Source: Nymphaea colorata (taxonomy: Eukaryota; Streptophyta; Magnoliopsida; Nymphaeales; Nymphaeaceae). From it: 64,000 nucleotides of DNA. Shown one piece after another: positions 1 to 10,680 of this stretch. How positions within the stretch are numbered: the stretch's first letter is position 1; the number at the start of each line of letters is the position of its first letter. The notes below the pieces were generated by a model. The model was not told the DNA's origin. It worked only from the letters and a program-made list of their open reading frames with translations, and ran no database searches. Location of the stretch: contig NC_045150.1 in NCBI RefSeq assembly GCF_008831285.2, forward strand, positions 12,753,868-12,817,867, read 5' to 3'. A program made the position numbers and the translations under genes.

Positions 1-253
1 CCCGGTTTGGTAGCAACCCCGGAGGTAGATCGTCTGGCATAATGTCTTGAAACTCAGAAATGAGTGGCGCTACCTCTTTTGGAATGTCTGAAGAGATCAA
101 AGACACAGGTTTAACAATCATAGCATAGCAGAATCCATCTTTGTTACAATGATCCAAGAACTCTTTACGTGACAGCCCCACAAAACTTGATGGTTGCACT
201 GGACGACCAACTCGTTGTGTTGTGGTTTCCTTAGTGGGTAGCAAGTCAACTTT

Positions 254-680
254 TCAGCCCTTAAACCTAAATGAATAGGTATTCTTGTGTCCATCATGAA
301 CAGTCTTTCGATCAAATTGCCAAGGTCGACCAAGAAGGATGTGACATGCATTCATTGGAACAACGTCACACCACACTTCATCCAGGTAATATGGTCCCAT
401 AGAAAGCTTTACTAGGCACCGTTGGGTGACATGAACCTCCTCTCCCTTTTTAAACCAAGCCATCTTGTAAGGTTGAGTGCACTTCTCGAGCTTCAGGCCC
501 AGGGTAGTAACTGTTTCTTGTGAAACTAGGTTCTCACATGCACCACTGTCAATAACCACATCACAAATATATCCCTCACACTTGCATCGAGTCCTGAAAA
601 TGTTACCATGCAACCACGGAGAATCTGACTTTCCCTTAGGTGCAGTCAAGACGTGACGTATAGATAAAAGGTTGCTTATG
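254..680 (-). other. Retropepsin-like domain of the gypsy fossil
   Basis: Part of the element above. The retroviral-type protease signature DSGACENLV is followed about 65 residues later by the hydrophobic HILLGRPWQFD motif. In living relatives this domain cuts the Gag-Pol polyprotein. The domain itself is still readable, but it belongs to a decayed element. Confidence 0.8.
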
Positions 681-3297
681 TCATCACCATCAAAGTGGAC
701 AGTCAAGTCCTGACCTGTTTTGGTATGGTGAGTACTTATTAGATGAGCGACTCGAGACTTCCTTACCATCAAAATCTGGCGGTTCCTCTATAGTCTCTGC
801 TAGGTGAGTTTTCTTTTGGGAATTTGGACATTTTGAAGCCAAGTGACCTAACTCATGATACCTAAAACAACGGATGGTTTGGTCAGAACTACGAGTTTTA
901 GACCGGGTGTTATAGACTGGACCTGACTGCTCGCCTTTACCGGGAGAAGGCGGGATGGGTGTGGACTCAACAGGTTTCGAGGAGCTAGCTCCCCTAGTTG
1001 GAATACTTGACTTGGGGCGATGCGAGGCATCACCCCTAGACACTCGGGTTTCATGCTTATGTTTCAAGGTTTCTTCTATGTTCATTGCATAACTGCTTGC
1101 TTGATCTAGAGTATCTACTCTGGTACAATTAAATTCATCAGAAATAGAGGGACGAAGACCAGAAACGTACATGATAACCTGTTGACGCTCAGTCTCCACA
1201 ATCTGGACGCGCAGTGACAGCCGATGAAACTCTGCCGTGTAATCCGCTACAGATCTCGAGCCATGACGAAGATTGAGGTACTCCTTGTAGGCCCTCTCAG
1301 CATGGTCCGAAGGTACAAACTTGGTCTACATCAGCCTCTACATCTCGCCCCAAGCCTGCACGAGTTGCTGACCGCATCGCTCATATGATCTCTGAAGCTC
1401 AAACCACCATGTCTGTGCAAGCCCACGTAGTCTAGTTGCAGCAAGCGGCACTCTGTGATGCTCCTCCACCTGGTGGTAGTCGAAGAAAAACTGGACTGCA
1501 TATGCCCAGTCAAAGTACTCCTATGCGTCGAATCATCCAACAAACTCTGGAAGGTCCAACCTCACCCCATAACTGGCGGGGCGATCTGGACGCTCGGCGG
1601 TGCGCCTGTGTCGATGGTCAACTGGTCCTGCTAGATGCGCACGCCAAAACTCGTCATCATCTGAATACGCTGAGTCTCTGTCATTCTCGACTGGCACACG
1701 AGGTCGGTACGGCTCAACCGGAGGTCGCCTCGGACGGGTTTGATCTGCAAGGGGACCCATCCGCTGACACCTCTGTGGTGGAGCCTGCGGCAGTGGTGGC
1801 TCCGTGACTGCACCTGCACGAAATCGAACTGGATATGGGGCTTGGGTCACATGGGCAGTCGAATAGGGATATGGGTATGCATTTGGGAATGGATATGGGG
1901 CGTGAAAAGGATTCACATGTGGATTTGGTATGGGTTTAAATACGGATTTGGATAGGGGTTTGGATAAAGGTTTGGGTTGGATTGGGTTTGGATTGGGTTT
2001 GGATTGGGTTTGCTCCTAAACTATTCGTCGGACCCAGAGTGGTTTGGGTTGGATCATGGATCGAATTCTGTGGGTAGAAGGCTGGATTTGAACTCGATCC
2101 AGAATCCGTAAGAGAATGGATCTGATTTTGATCCAGTCTAAGAAACAAAATGGAAGGGTTCCGGGTCCGATTATGGTCTTGGTTGGGCCGTGGGGTAGGT
2201 TCGAGGCTAGACTTATAGGTTTGGATCAGATTTGGGGACACTAACGGATCTAACCTGGGTTGAAAAGGGGCACTATTATAACTTGGGCCCGGATTCGGAC
2301 CCATATACCCATGAGTCGGGTGATATGGATCTGAATCGGGGCCACGTCCCGATTCGGTCCGAACCGGTCTTTTGAGATGAAAAGAAGTCGAGCGGTCGGG
2401 CTCGACGTTTCCCCTTTCTGCATGTGGCAGAGAGGGGAAACCAGCGGCAGGGGGAGGGGTGCCCACCGCCCCTCACCCGTAATGATGGTGAGCGAGCGGC
2501 AGAGGGCGACTCTCCCTCGGTCCACGTTCTGCAGTGGGAGGCGGGGCGACGGGCGGCGGCCAGTCGAACATTGGCGCCACTAGATTTTGTCCCTCTGAAA
2601 ATGCAGAGCAACCGGCGACGTTCCTTACTCCACCACCGACCGGCAAAGTCGCCTCTCCCTGTACGCCGGGCGGACCCAATGTTGGCGGCACTCTCATCGT
2701 CAGACATGGTGTCTTCTTCTTCTCTCTGGTGGGCAGACCTATGAAGGACGACGTTCCTGCTTGGACAGGAGGAGGGCGCAGCTTGGTCTCCTCCTCCGAC
2801 GAACGAAAGTAGGGGGATCCAGGGGAGGCTTTTGGCGGCAGGTCTGCTACATCCACCGGCAACTAGGCTCCGGCAGGAACCGCTTCCCTCAGGACGTGTC
2901 TGGCTTCGTTTGCAGCAGTTAACACTTGGTAGCCTTGTGCGTTGATTTGTGAGTACTGCAGAAACGAACACAGCATTCCTTTGAACTCCTCCAGCTTTTC
3001 GTCCATTTTTCTGGTTGCATCTTCCAACCTTTCGTCCATTCTCTTGGTTGCAGCAGCAAGGTCACGCCTGATGTGGGCGATCTCAAATCCATGTTTTGCT
3101 AAAGTCTGCTGTACATATTCTTGATTTTCCTCTTCTGTTTGCATGATTTCTGTTTGATTTTTCTCACTCACATTTGATGTAAACTCTGTAACTTTCTTTC
3201 CTGTAACAAGAGGGTCGTTTCCTTTTTCTTTTTCCTTTGCTTCTATTGGAGCCATTTCTCTTGTAGTCATGGCACGACAGGGCAGAGACGAAGCATT

Positions 3298-3309
3298 GCT
3301 CTGATACCA
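3298..3309 (-). other. Primer-binding site (initiator tRNA-Met type)
   Basis: On the minus strand this reads TGGTATCAGAGC, the standard plant LTR-element primer-binding site complementary to the 3' end of initiator methionine tRNA. It lies 3 bases inside the LTR end, which fixes the element's orientation and the LTR boundary. Confidence 0.85.
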
Positions 3310-3312
3310 TTT

Positions 3313-3611
3313 TGATGCAAAACTACTTTGCATATGACAACTAACTGAAGATGAAGGATGGACGAGAACTATGAAAGAAACTTCAAAACTAAAGCACTTA
3401 CGCTAGAAAACAACAAAGAAGACAACATAAAACAAAAGTTAACTTTTTTTTCCTTCGATATCAACTGTGTGTACAAAATAGCTTTGTCGTCCCTTTATAC
3501 GGACGTGAAAAGCAACGGGTCGGGTCCTGAACAAGTGCTCGAATCCAAACAGACCCACTTAGATACAAAATGAATATACTAACAAAATAACATATGTAGA
3601 CCAAATTTACA
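3313..3611 (-). repeat. LTR of the gypsy fossil (299 bp)
   Basis: On the minus strand the segment starts TGTAAATTTGG and ends TTTTGCATCA, so it has the TG...CA ends of an LTR, and it abuts the primer-binding site. A minus-strand TATA-like GTATAAAGGG (rc of 3491-3500) is a plausible promoter core. Only one LTR is in the window, so no age can be estimated from LTR divergence. Confidence 0.75.
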
Positions 3612-4020
3612 TTTCAACCCTTGGTCCGCCTTGAGTATCTACGCAGAGGAACCTCCTCTCGTGTAAGCTCTGGGTCCACAGGGGATCCCACGACTGAAGG
3701 CTCAAGGACTGCACTGTTGCCCGAAGGTGGAACCTGAGGCGAGGAACTGGACCCAGGAGAGTGACGGGTCTGGTCCTGCCCTGCATCAGTTATGAACTGG
3801 ATCAAAAGACAAGAAACTGGTGTTTCCTGTTTCAAACGGAACTAGTTGGCTACTGATAGTTCCAAGGTTATCGGAAAGTGAGAAAACATGACTTGGGGAT
3901 GAGAAGTCTATCACCCCGGCGGTGGTCGTACGGCCACGGACATGGGAAGCCGCCATTTCTCCGAGGAAGGACATGGAAAAGCAAGCTATTTCCATAGTAT
4001 AAAAGTTGTTGATACCGCCA
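3612..4020 (-). mobile_element. Internal-type LTR-element sequence on the far side of the LTR
   Basis: Minus-strand sequence immediately before the LTR encodes a proline/serine-rich tail ending PLRRYSRRTKG, then a purine-rich stretch and the LTR start. This resembles the 3' end of a pol region plus polypurine tract. The LTR therefore appears to have internal sequence on both sides, as in a tandem or recombined element. The right boundary near 4020 is a guess and the sequence looks decayed. Confidence 0.45.
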
Positions 4021-5734
4021 ACATTTCAGAGATTTGAGAGGTCTTGTCCCTGCAGTAATTCGGCCCGAGTGCTATGATTGAAAGACCTCGGCAATCAAGG
4101 TGGAAACGTGAACCATGCTTTCCTCTATGGTAGTCCAGGTATTAATCCGAACTGCCAATAGAAGTTACAAAGCCATGCAATGCAGTAAAGAAGCTTGCAA
4201 GCTCAAATTGTCAGAATTTGTAGAAAAGATGTTCTAAAGCTAGCAGTACATCAACCTAATTACTTCAATGTTTTGTAAGCCAACTAGTAGCATGAACCAA
4301 ACTTCAATGTTTTGTAAGCCAACTAGCAGTATGTCCCGTTGGTTCAGTGAAGTGTAAGTCCATTCTATGGAATAAAGATTCTTTTTATTTCTAGAGAGTT
4401 ATTCAAATACAAGTCTGATACTCCCTACAAAAGGAAGAAATACATACCTGGCAGCTAACAAAATTCAATTAATTAAAAAAAGATAAGGTAAGTAAGTTGG
4501 CATTTATAATCTTTGTTTATGAACATTATACTACTGATTAGGCGTTTGCAATTCATTTACCCAACTCGACGACCAGAAAATTCATTTACCCAACTCGACG
4601 ACCAGAAGATATGTTGAGTTTATTGCAAATATTAGATAAAAAACTGCTTAAAATGCTACACGTCCTCATGTGATTGCAGAGAGTACACGAACAATGGTGT
4701 GTGCGCGCTGTGCCTCCTTCACTAGGCAAATCGTGCTTACGAGAAAGAGAGAATGGAATGTCAATGTGTAGTCATGAGAAATTGCTCACCGGCAGGGGGT
4801 TCATTCTCTCCTTGCCGTGAATTACTGCAGCTTGTAAATCAGAGGAGAGACCGTGGAGGACGTTCGACGACATTTGTCCGTCATCGATCCGTGTGATGTC
4901 TTGTTTCCTCCAGGAGATTGAATGAGACTCGTCCCACTTCATGTCAGAATAGGGGCCTAACGAATCCCAGGTGATATAGGACTTGTGCAAATTGGTCCAC
5001 CGGAGAGCTCGCTAAGACAGATTTGGGGCCCGACGAATCTCAGGTGTTTGTTGCAGCCACGGTCGTCACTAATCACGTAGTCGACGTCGAGGAATGGGAA
5101 GATGGTGGTCTACAGGCGATCTAAATTGAGTCTTTTGTGGGTTGTAACACGATTAACTGCAAGCTACAGAATGTTGTCTGTTTAAACATTCAAAGGTAGT
5201 TTAATTAGCAAGTCCTAGTGTGAAACATATCTTGAAGTTGTATTGCATAAAAATGCAACGATCACGATATGGTTGTTAGAATTTAGATGACTAGCAATTA
5301 GTTTTCTCATATGCAACTGGACGAATTGCTCTCTATCCTCAGGAGCTCTATGTTCTCATCGATCTGCAACCATTGACAATCTACCGACAAAATAGACTCT
5401 AAATCCGCATGAAATGTAGAATTTGATGTAGACAAATAGATTCTGCTAAATGCATCTACTTCAGATACAAAAGAGTGATGCTGCCAATAGGAGGAACAGA
5501 TTGGCACCACCAAGTGCCACAAAGGTCATGTATACATCAAATATTTAGTTGGCAAATACGATGCTTGCTGGGGCCATTTGTTATTCAATTTTGCACTTTA
5601 GGATAAGGTAGTGCGACATGCATTTGCATGCTGAACAGCCTGAACTCATGTTTATTGATGTGAAGACTAAATTGTAACTCATTCATGTTATAAGTTAATG
5701 CCCTGCAATTCGTTCTATGTCGATCTTCTCCTAT
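4021..5734. other. Intergenic, no gene recognised; two short tandem duplications
   Basis: No convincing coding exon on either strand; the short open frames at 4772-4990 and 5307-5522 match no family I know. Two small direct duplications are visible: a 39-bp spaced repeat of ACTTCAATGTTTTGTAAGCC at 4262-4326, and a 28-29-bp tandem repeat of ATTCATTTACCCAACTCGAC at 4550-4607. Confidence 0.6.
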
Positions 5735-5888
5735 CCATCAGTATACCACAAGATTGACACTGCAATAAAATTTCTCATTTCATCCCTCCGAAACAAATAA
5801 TCAAACACTTTCACGGCAGTTCATCATCAACTACTCAAACTTCTACAGATCAGAAAAGAGCGTCACCTACCCAAAATGCATCCAGTGT

Positions 5889-6188
5889 TTATCTGTTGTG
5901 CTTAACGGCACGCTTGCCCTGTCCCTTCTTGGGCGGGCCCTTCCCTCGACGCTCCAACATCTCGAGCTTTGCCAGGCGCTCGTGCTCGAGCCTCCCCATG
6001 ACCAGGGGGTCGTCCTTCTTGATGTTGTACGGGTACCACTCCGCCACCTTATTGCCGATCAGCTTCTTCTGAAGGATTTTGTGAGGAGATCTCTGCCTCG
6101 TCGGGTTGAGAACGTGCCCGAAGATCCTAGCCATCGCCTCTATCACTCCCTTGAGCACCGCCGACGTCAAAATCTGCTTCAGACTCAT
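5889..6188 (-). CDS. mS33: Small ribosomal subunit protein mS33 (mitochondrial), copy 1, intact frame
   Basis: A 99-residue intact frame starting MSLKQILTSA, close in length to plant mS33 (MRPS33, about 100 residues). It matches the family through ARIFGHVLNPT, QRSPHKIL, KKLIG, KVAEWYPY, IKKDDP and the basic tail GKGPPKKGQGKRA. The protein is a component of the mitochondrial small ribosomal subunit and is nuclear-encoded. A longer in-frame Met at 6251 would add 21 residues, but the internal Met matches the usual family start. Oddly, copy 1 differs from the conserved pattern where truncated copies 3 and 4 do not: RQRSPHKILQ instead of [15 protein letters not shown] instead of LIGDK, and YPYNIKK instead of YPYDIKK. 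It may therefore be functional but diverged, or an early-stage pseudogene with the working copy elsewhere. There is no intron in the coding part. Confidence 0.8.
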   Translation of the reverse strand: MSLKQILTSAVLKGVIEAMARIFGHVLNPTRQRSPHKILQKKLIGNKVAEWYPYNIKKDDPLVMGRLEHERLAKLEMLERRGKGPPKKGQGKRAVKHNR

Positions 6189-6309
6189 CTCCGCTTTTCG
6201 TTTCTCAGATCGAACAAGATCGCCTCCGATCGAGCTCCCCTTCTTCACCAAAACGAATTGCCGAGTTGACAGCAGTCGATCAACCTCGAGGGATTCCTGC
6301 CTTCGTCTC

Positions 6310-7214
6310 GCCCAACGATATGTAGAACTGCAAAATGCGGCCGATTGGGGAGGACTCGAAGTTTCGGCCTGTGAGTGAGCCGGGTTCGAGTACTTGAACT
6401 AAGGTATGTCGGGTCAAGAAATTGAATCATAAACCCGAGAAGTAAATCTTCGAGAAGCACTCTTTAAAGTTGAAACCACTTGTTCTTAATGTAAAAAATA
6501 TGTCTTGTGCTAACAAAATATTTTAACCAAGTTGAATTTTTGTTCTTCTTCCTTCTCAACCAAGACACTAGTATAAGGCTAAGGAAGGACAAATAAAATA
6601 GTATCCCAAGCTTAACCCAACGATCTGTAGAACTACAGAATGCGGCCGATTGGGGAGGACTCGAAGTTTCGGCCTCTGAGTGAGCCGGGTTCGGCTACTT
6701 GAACCAAGGTATGTCGGGTCAAGAAATTGAATCTTAAACCCAAGCAGTAAATATTCGAGGAGCACTCTTCAAAGTTCAAACCACTTGTTCTTAATGTAAA
6801 AAATATGTCTTGTGCTAAGAAAATATTTTGACCAAGTTAAATTTTTTTCTTCTTCCTTCTCAGCCAAGACACTAGTATCAGGTTAAGGAAGGACAAATGA
6901 AATAGTATCACAAGCTTAACCCAACAATCTGTAGAACTGCAGAATGCGGCCAATTGGGGAGGACTCGAAGTTTCGGCCTGTGAGTGAGTTGGATTCGGCT
7001 ACTTGAACCAATGTATGTCGGGTTAAGAAATCGAATCTTAAACCCGAGCAGCAAATCTTCGAGGAGCACTCTTCAAAGTTCAAACCACTTGTTTTTAATG
7101 TAAAAAAAATGTCTTCTGCTAATAAAATATTTTAACCAAGTTGAATTTTTGTTCTTCTTCCTTCTCAGCCAAGACACTAGTATCAGGTTAAGGAAGGACA
7201 AATGAAATAGTATC
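6310..7214. repeat. ~305-bp tandem units, block A (three units)
   Basis: Three consecutive units, anchors at 6334, 6639 and 6943, directly upstream of mS33 copy 1. Each holds AATGCGGCCGATTGGGGAGG, then TTTCGGCCTGTGAGTGAG, an 18-bp near-palindrome GGTTCGAGTACTTGAACC, and an AT-rich half with CTTGTTCTTAATGTAAAAAA and CCAAGACACTAGTATCAGG. The homology with the copy 1 upstream region starts at CCCAACGAT, so the first unit doubles as the gene's 5' region. Confidence 0.85.
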
Positions 7215-7366
7215 ATCAGTATACCACAAGATTGACACTACAATAAAATTTCTCATTTTGTCCCTCCGAAACAAATAATCAAACACTTTCACGGCAGTTC
7301 ATCATCAACTGCTCAAACTCCTACAGATCAGAAAAGAGCATCACCTACCCAAAATGCATCCAGTGT

Positions 7367-7654
7367 TTATTTGTTGTGCTTAACGGCATGCTTGCCCTGT
7401 CCCTTCTTGGGTGGGCCCTTCATCATCTCGAGCTTCACCAGGTGCTCGTGCTCGAGCCTCCTCATCACCAGGGGGTCATCCTTCTTGATGTCGTACGGGT
7501 ACCACTCTGCCACCTTATCGCTGATCAGCTTCTTTCGAAGGATTTTGTGAGGAGATCTCTGCCCCGTCGGGTTGAGAAAGTGCCCGAAGATCCTATCCCT
7601 CTCCTCTGTCACTCCCTTGAGCGCCGCCGACTTCAAAATCTGCTTTAGACTCAT
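7367..7654 (-). CDS. mS33-like, copy 2, open but shortened frame
   Basis: A 95-residue uninterrupted frame beginning MSLKQILKSAALKGV with the core [29 protein letters not shown] and tail KHAVKHNK. Compared with copy 1 it lacks four residues around LEMLERRGKG (here LEMMKG), and it carries EERDRIFGHF where the family usually has ARARIFGH. The core is nearer to the family consensus than copy 1 is. Whether it is expressed cannot be judged; with its own 5' flank and repeat units upstream it could be a working paralogue or a recent pseudogene. Confidence 0.6.
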   Translation of the reverse strand: MSLKQILKSAALKGVTEERDRIFGHFLNPTGQRSPHKILRKKLISDKVAEWYPYDIKKDDPLVMRRLEHEHLVKLEMMKGPPKKGQGKHAVKHNK

Positions 7655-7775
7655 CTCCGCTTACCGTTTCTCAGATCGAACAATATCGCCTTCGATCGAG
7701 CTCCCCTTCTTCACCAAAACGAATCGCCGAGTTGACAGCAGTCCATCTACCTCGAGGGATTCCTGCCTCCGTCTC

Positions 7776-8670
7776 GCCCAACGATATGTAGAACTGTAGA
7801 ATGCGGCCGATTGGAGAGGACTCGATGTTTCGGCCTGTGAGTAAGCCGGGTTCGGGTACTTGAACCAAGGTATGTTGGGTCAAGAAATTGAATCTTAAAC
7901 CCAAGCAGTACATATTCGAGGAGCACTCTTCAAAGTTGAAACCACTTGTTCTTAATATAAAAAATATGTCTTGTGCTAACAAAATATTTTAACCAAGTTG
8001 AATTTTTGTTCTTCTTCCTTCTCAACCAAGACACTAGTATCAGGCTAAGGAATGACAAATGAAATAGTATCCCAAGTTTAACCTAACGATCTGTAGAACT
8101 ACAGAATGCGGCCGATTGGGGAGGACTCGAATTTTTGGCCTGTGAGTGAGCCGGGTTCGGGTACTTGAACCAAGGTAGGTCGGGTCAAGAAATTGAATCC
8201 TAAATCCGAGAAGTAAATCTTCGAGGAGCACTCTTCAAAGTTCAAACCACTTGTTCTTAATGTAAAAAATATATCTTGTGCTAAGAAAATATTTTATCCA
8301 AGTTGAATTTTTGTTCTTCTTCCTTCTCAGCCAAGACACTAGTATCAGGAAGGACAAATGAAATAGTATCCCAAGCTTAACCCAATGATCTGTAGAACTG
8401 CAGAATGCGGCCGATTGGGGAGGACTCGAAGTTTCGGCCTGTGAGTGATCCAGGTTCGAGTACTTGAACCAAGGTATGTCGGGTCAAGAAATCGAATCTT
8501 AAACCCGAGCAATAAATCTTCGAGGAGCACTCTTCAAAGTTTAAACCACTTGTTCTTAATGTAAACAATTTGTCTTGTGCTAACAAAATATTTTAACCAA
8601 GTTGAATTTTTATTCTTCTTCATTCTTAGTCAAGACTAGTATCAGGCTAAGGAAGGACAAATGATATAGT
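7776..8670. repeat. ~305-bp tandem units, block B (three units)
   Basis: Anchors AATGCGGCC at 7800, 8105 and 8404, with the same internal layout as block A. The third unit is about 6 bp shorter because of a small deletion near CACTAGTATCAGG. The block lies upstream of mS33 copy 2 on the minus strand. Confidence 0.85.
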
Positions 8671-8821
8671 ATCATGAGTATACCACAAGATTGACACTAC
8701 AATAAAATTTCTCATTTCATCCCTCTGAAACAAATAATCAAACACTTTCACGGCAGTTCATTATCAACTACTCAAACTCCTACAGATCAGAAAAGAGCAT
8801 CACCTACCAAAAATGCATCCA

Positions 8822-9060
8822 GTGTTTATTTGTTGCGCTTAACGGCACGCTTGCCCTATCCCTTCTTGGGCGGGCCCTTCCCTCGGTGCTTCAACATCTC
8901 GAGCTTCGCCAGGCGCTCGTGCTCGAGCCTCCCCATCACCAGGGGGTCATCCTTCTTGATGTCGTACGGGTACCACTCCGCCACCTTATCGCCGATCAGC
9001 TTTTTCCGAAGGATTTTGTGAGGAGATCTCTGCCCCATCGGGTTGAGAACGTGCCCGAAG
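8822..9060 (-). pseudogene. mS33 pseudogene, copy 3 (5'-truncated)
   Basis: Minus-strand mS33 sequence covering [20 protein letters not shown] to the basic tail, with a TAG at 8856-8858 replacing the Gln after GPPKKG. The N-terminal ~25 residues and 5'UTR are missing: at 9056-9060 the gene (GTGCCCGAAG) is joined to the repeat unit (CGAAGTTTCGG) through the shared bases CGAAG. The remaining protein sequence is close to the family consensus ([28 protein letters not shown]). Confidence 0.85.
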
Positions 9061-9597
9061 TTTCGGCCTGTGAGTGAGCCGGGTTCGGGTACTTGAACCA
9101 AGGTATGTCGGGTCAAGAAATTGAATCTTAAACCCGAGCAGTAAATCTTCGAGGAGCACTCTTCAAAGTTCAAACCATTTGCTCTTACGTAAAAAATATA
9201 TCTTGTGCTAAGAAAATATTTTATCCAAGTTGAATTTTTGTTCTTCTTCCTTCTCAGCCAAGACACTAGTATCAGGAAGGACAAATGAAATAGTATCCCA
9301 AGCTTAACCCAATGATCTGTAGAACTGCAGAATGCGGCCGATTGGGGAGGACTCGAAGTTTCGGCCTGTGAGTGAGCCAGGTTTGAGTACTTGAACCAAG
9401 GTATGTTGGGTCAAGAAATCGAATCTTAAACCCGAGCAATAAATCTTCGAGGAGCACTCTTCAAAGTTCAAACCACTTGTTCTTAATGTAAAAAATTTGT
9501 CTTGTGCTAACAAAATATTTTAACCAAGTTGAATTTTTGTTCTTCTTCATTCTCAGTAAGACTAGTATCAGGCTAAGGAAGGACAATTGATATAGTA
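9061..9597. repeat. ~305-bp units, block C (partial plus one full)
   Basis: A unit that lacks its first ~20 bp because of the fusion at 9060, followed by a full unit anchored at 9330. The partial unit has a diagnostic variant (CATTTGCTCTTACG) shared only with block D. Confidence 0.8.
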
Positions 9598-9747
9598 TCA
9601 TGAGTATACCACAAGATTGACACTACAATAAAATTTCTCATTTCATCCCTCTGAAACAAATAATCAAACACTTTCACGGCAGTTCATTATCAACTACTCA
9701 AACTCCTACAGATCAAAAAAGAGCATCACCTACCAAAAATGCATCCA

Positions 9748-9986
9748 GTGTTTATTTGTTGCGCTTAACGGCACGCTTGCCCTATCCCTTCTTGGGCGGG
9801 CCCTTCCCTCGGTGCTTCAACATCTCGAGCTTCGCCAGGCGCTCGTGCTCGAGCCTCCCCATCACCAGGGGGTCATCCTTCTTGATGTCGTACGGGTACC
9901 ACTCCGCCACCTTATCGCCGATCAGCTTTTTTCGAAGGATTTTGTGAGGAGATCTCTGCCCCATCGGGTTGAGAACGTGCCCGAAG
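9748..9986 (-). pseudogene. mS33 pseudogene, copy 4 (duplicate of copy 3)
   Basis: Almost identical to copy 3, including the same premature TAG (9782-9784) and the same CGAAG junction at 9982-9986. It was carried along by the 926-bp duplication. Confidence 0.85.
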
Positions 9987-10530
9987 TTTCGGCCTGTGAG
10001 TGAGCCGGGTTCGGGTACTTGAACCAAGGTATGTCGGGTCAAGAAATTGAATCTTAAACCCGAGCAGTAAATCTTCGAGGAGCACTCTTCAAAGTTCAAA
10101 CCATTTGCTCTTACGTAAAAAATATATCTTGTGCTAAGAAAATATTTTAACCAAGTTGAATTTTTGTTCTTCTTCCTTCTCAGCCAAGACATTAGTATCA
10201 GGTTAAGGAAGGACAAATGAAATAGTATCCCAAGCTTAACCCAACGATCTGTAGAACTGCAGAATGCGGCCGATTGGGGAGGACTCGAAGTTTCGGCCTG
10301 TGAGTGAGCCGGGTTCGGGTACTTGAACCAAAGTATGTCGGGTCAAGGAATCGAATCTTAAACCCGAGCAGTAAATCTTCGAGGAGCACTCTTCAAAGTT
10401 CAAACCACTTGTTCATAATGTAAAAAATATGTCTTGTGCTAAAAAAATGTTTTAACCAGGTTGAGTTTTTGTTATTCTTCCTTCTCAGCCAAGACACTAG
10501 TATCTGGCTAAGGAATGACAAATGAAATAG
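9987..10530. repeat. ~305-bp units, block D (partial plus one full)
   Basis: A partial unit joined to copy 4, then a full unit anchored at 10262. It ends where the 3' flank of mS33 copy 5 begins. Confidence 0.8.
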
Positions 10531-10680
10531 TATCATGAGTATACCACAAGATTGACACTACAATAAAATTTCTCATTTTATCCCTCCGAAACAAATAATC
10601 AAACACTTTCATGGCAGTTCATCATCAACTGTTCAAACTCCTATAGATCAGAAAAGAGCATCACCTACCCAAAATGCATC

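Larger units (their letters stand above)
1..3312 (-). mobile_element. Ty3/gypsy-type LTR retrotransposon, internal region (fossil, runs off left edge)
   Basis: Read on the minus strand from the primer-binding site leftwards, this stretch holds the expected order of a plant Ty3/gypsy element. First comes a Gag N-terminal segment with a long charged coiled coil (about 2863-3333), then a GC-rich proline-rich linker (about 2270-2860), low-complexity GGATTTGGGTTT-type sequence (about 1930-2300), a Gag part (about 1200-1916), a CCHC zinc knuckle of the form CFRYHELGHLASKC (about 820-870) and an aspartic protease domain (about 254-680). The protease shows the family pattern DSGACENLVS followed by HILLGRPWQFDRK, typical of plant gypsy elements. 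Reverse transcriptase and integrase would lie left of the window. The reading frame is broken several times, so this copy looks dead. Lineage within gypsy (chromovirus-like?) is uncertain. Confidence 0.85.
8280..10130. repeat. 926-bp tandem duplication carrying a truncated mS33 copy
   Basis: Corresponding landmarks recur at exactly 926 bp: the AATGCGGCC anchor at 8404 and 9330, the stop of the truncated gene at 8856 and 9782, and the gene/unit fusion at 9060 and 9986. The two blocks are nearly identical, so this duplication is younger than the others and arose after the fusion deletion. Outer limits are approximate. Confidence 0.85.

Noticed and set aside
6245-10389. A recurring minus-strand open frame beginning MLLEDLLLGF, seen in nearly every 305-bp unit
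   Set aside because: Its similarity follows from the DNA repeat itself. It has no known domain, its ends vary between units, and it overlaps what looks like the mS33 upstream region.
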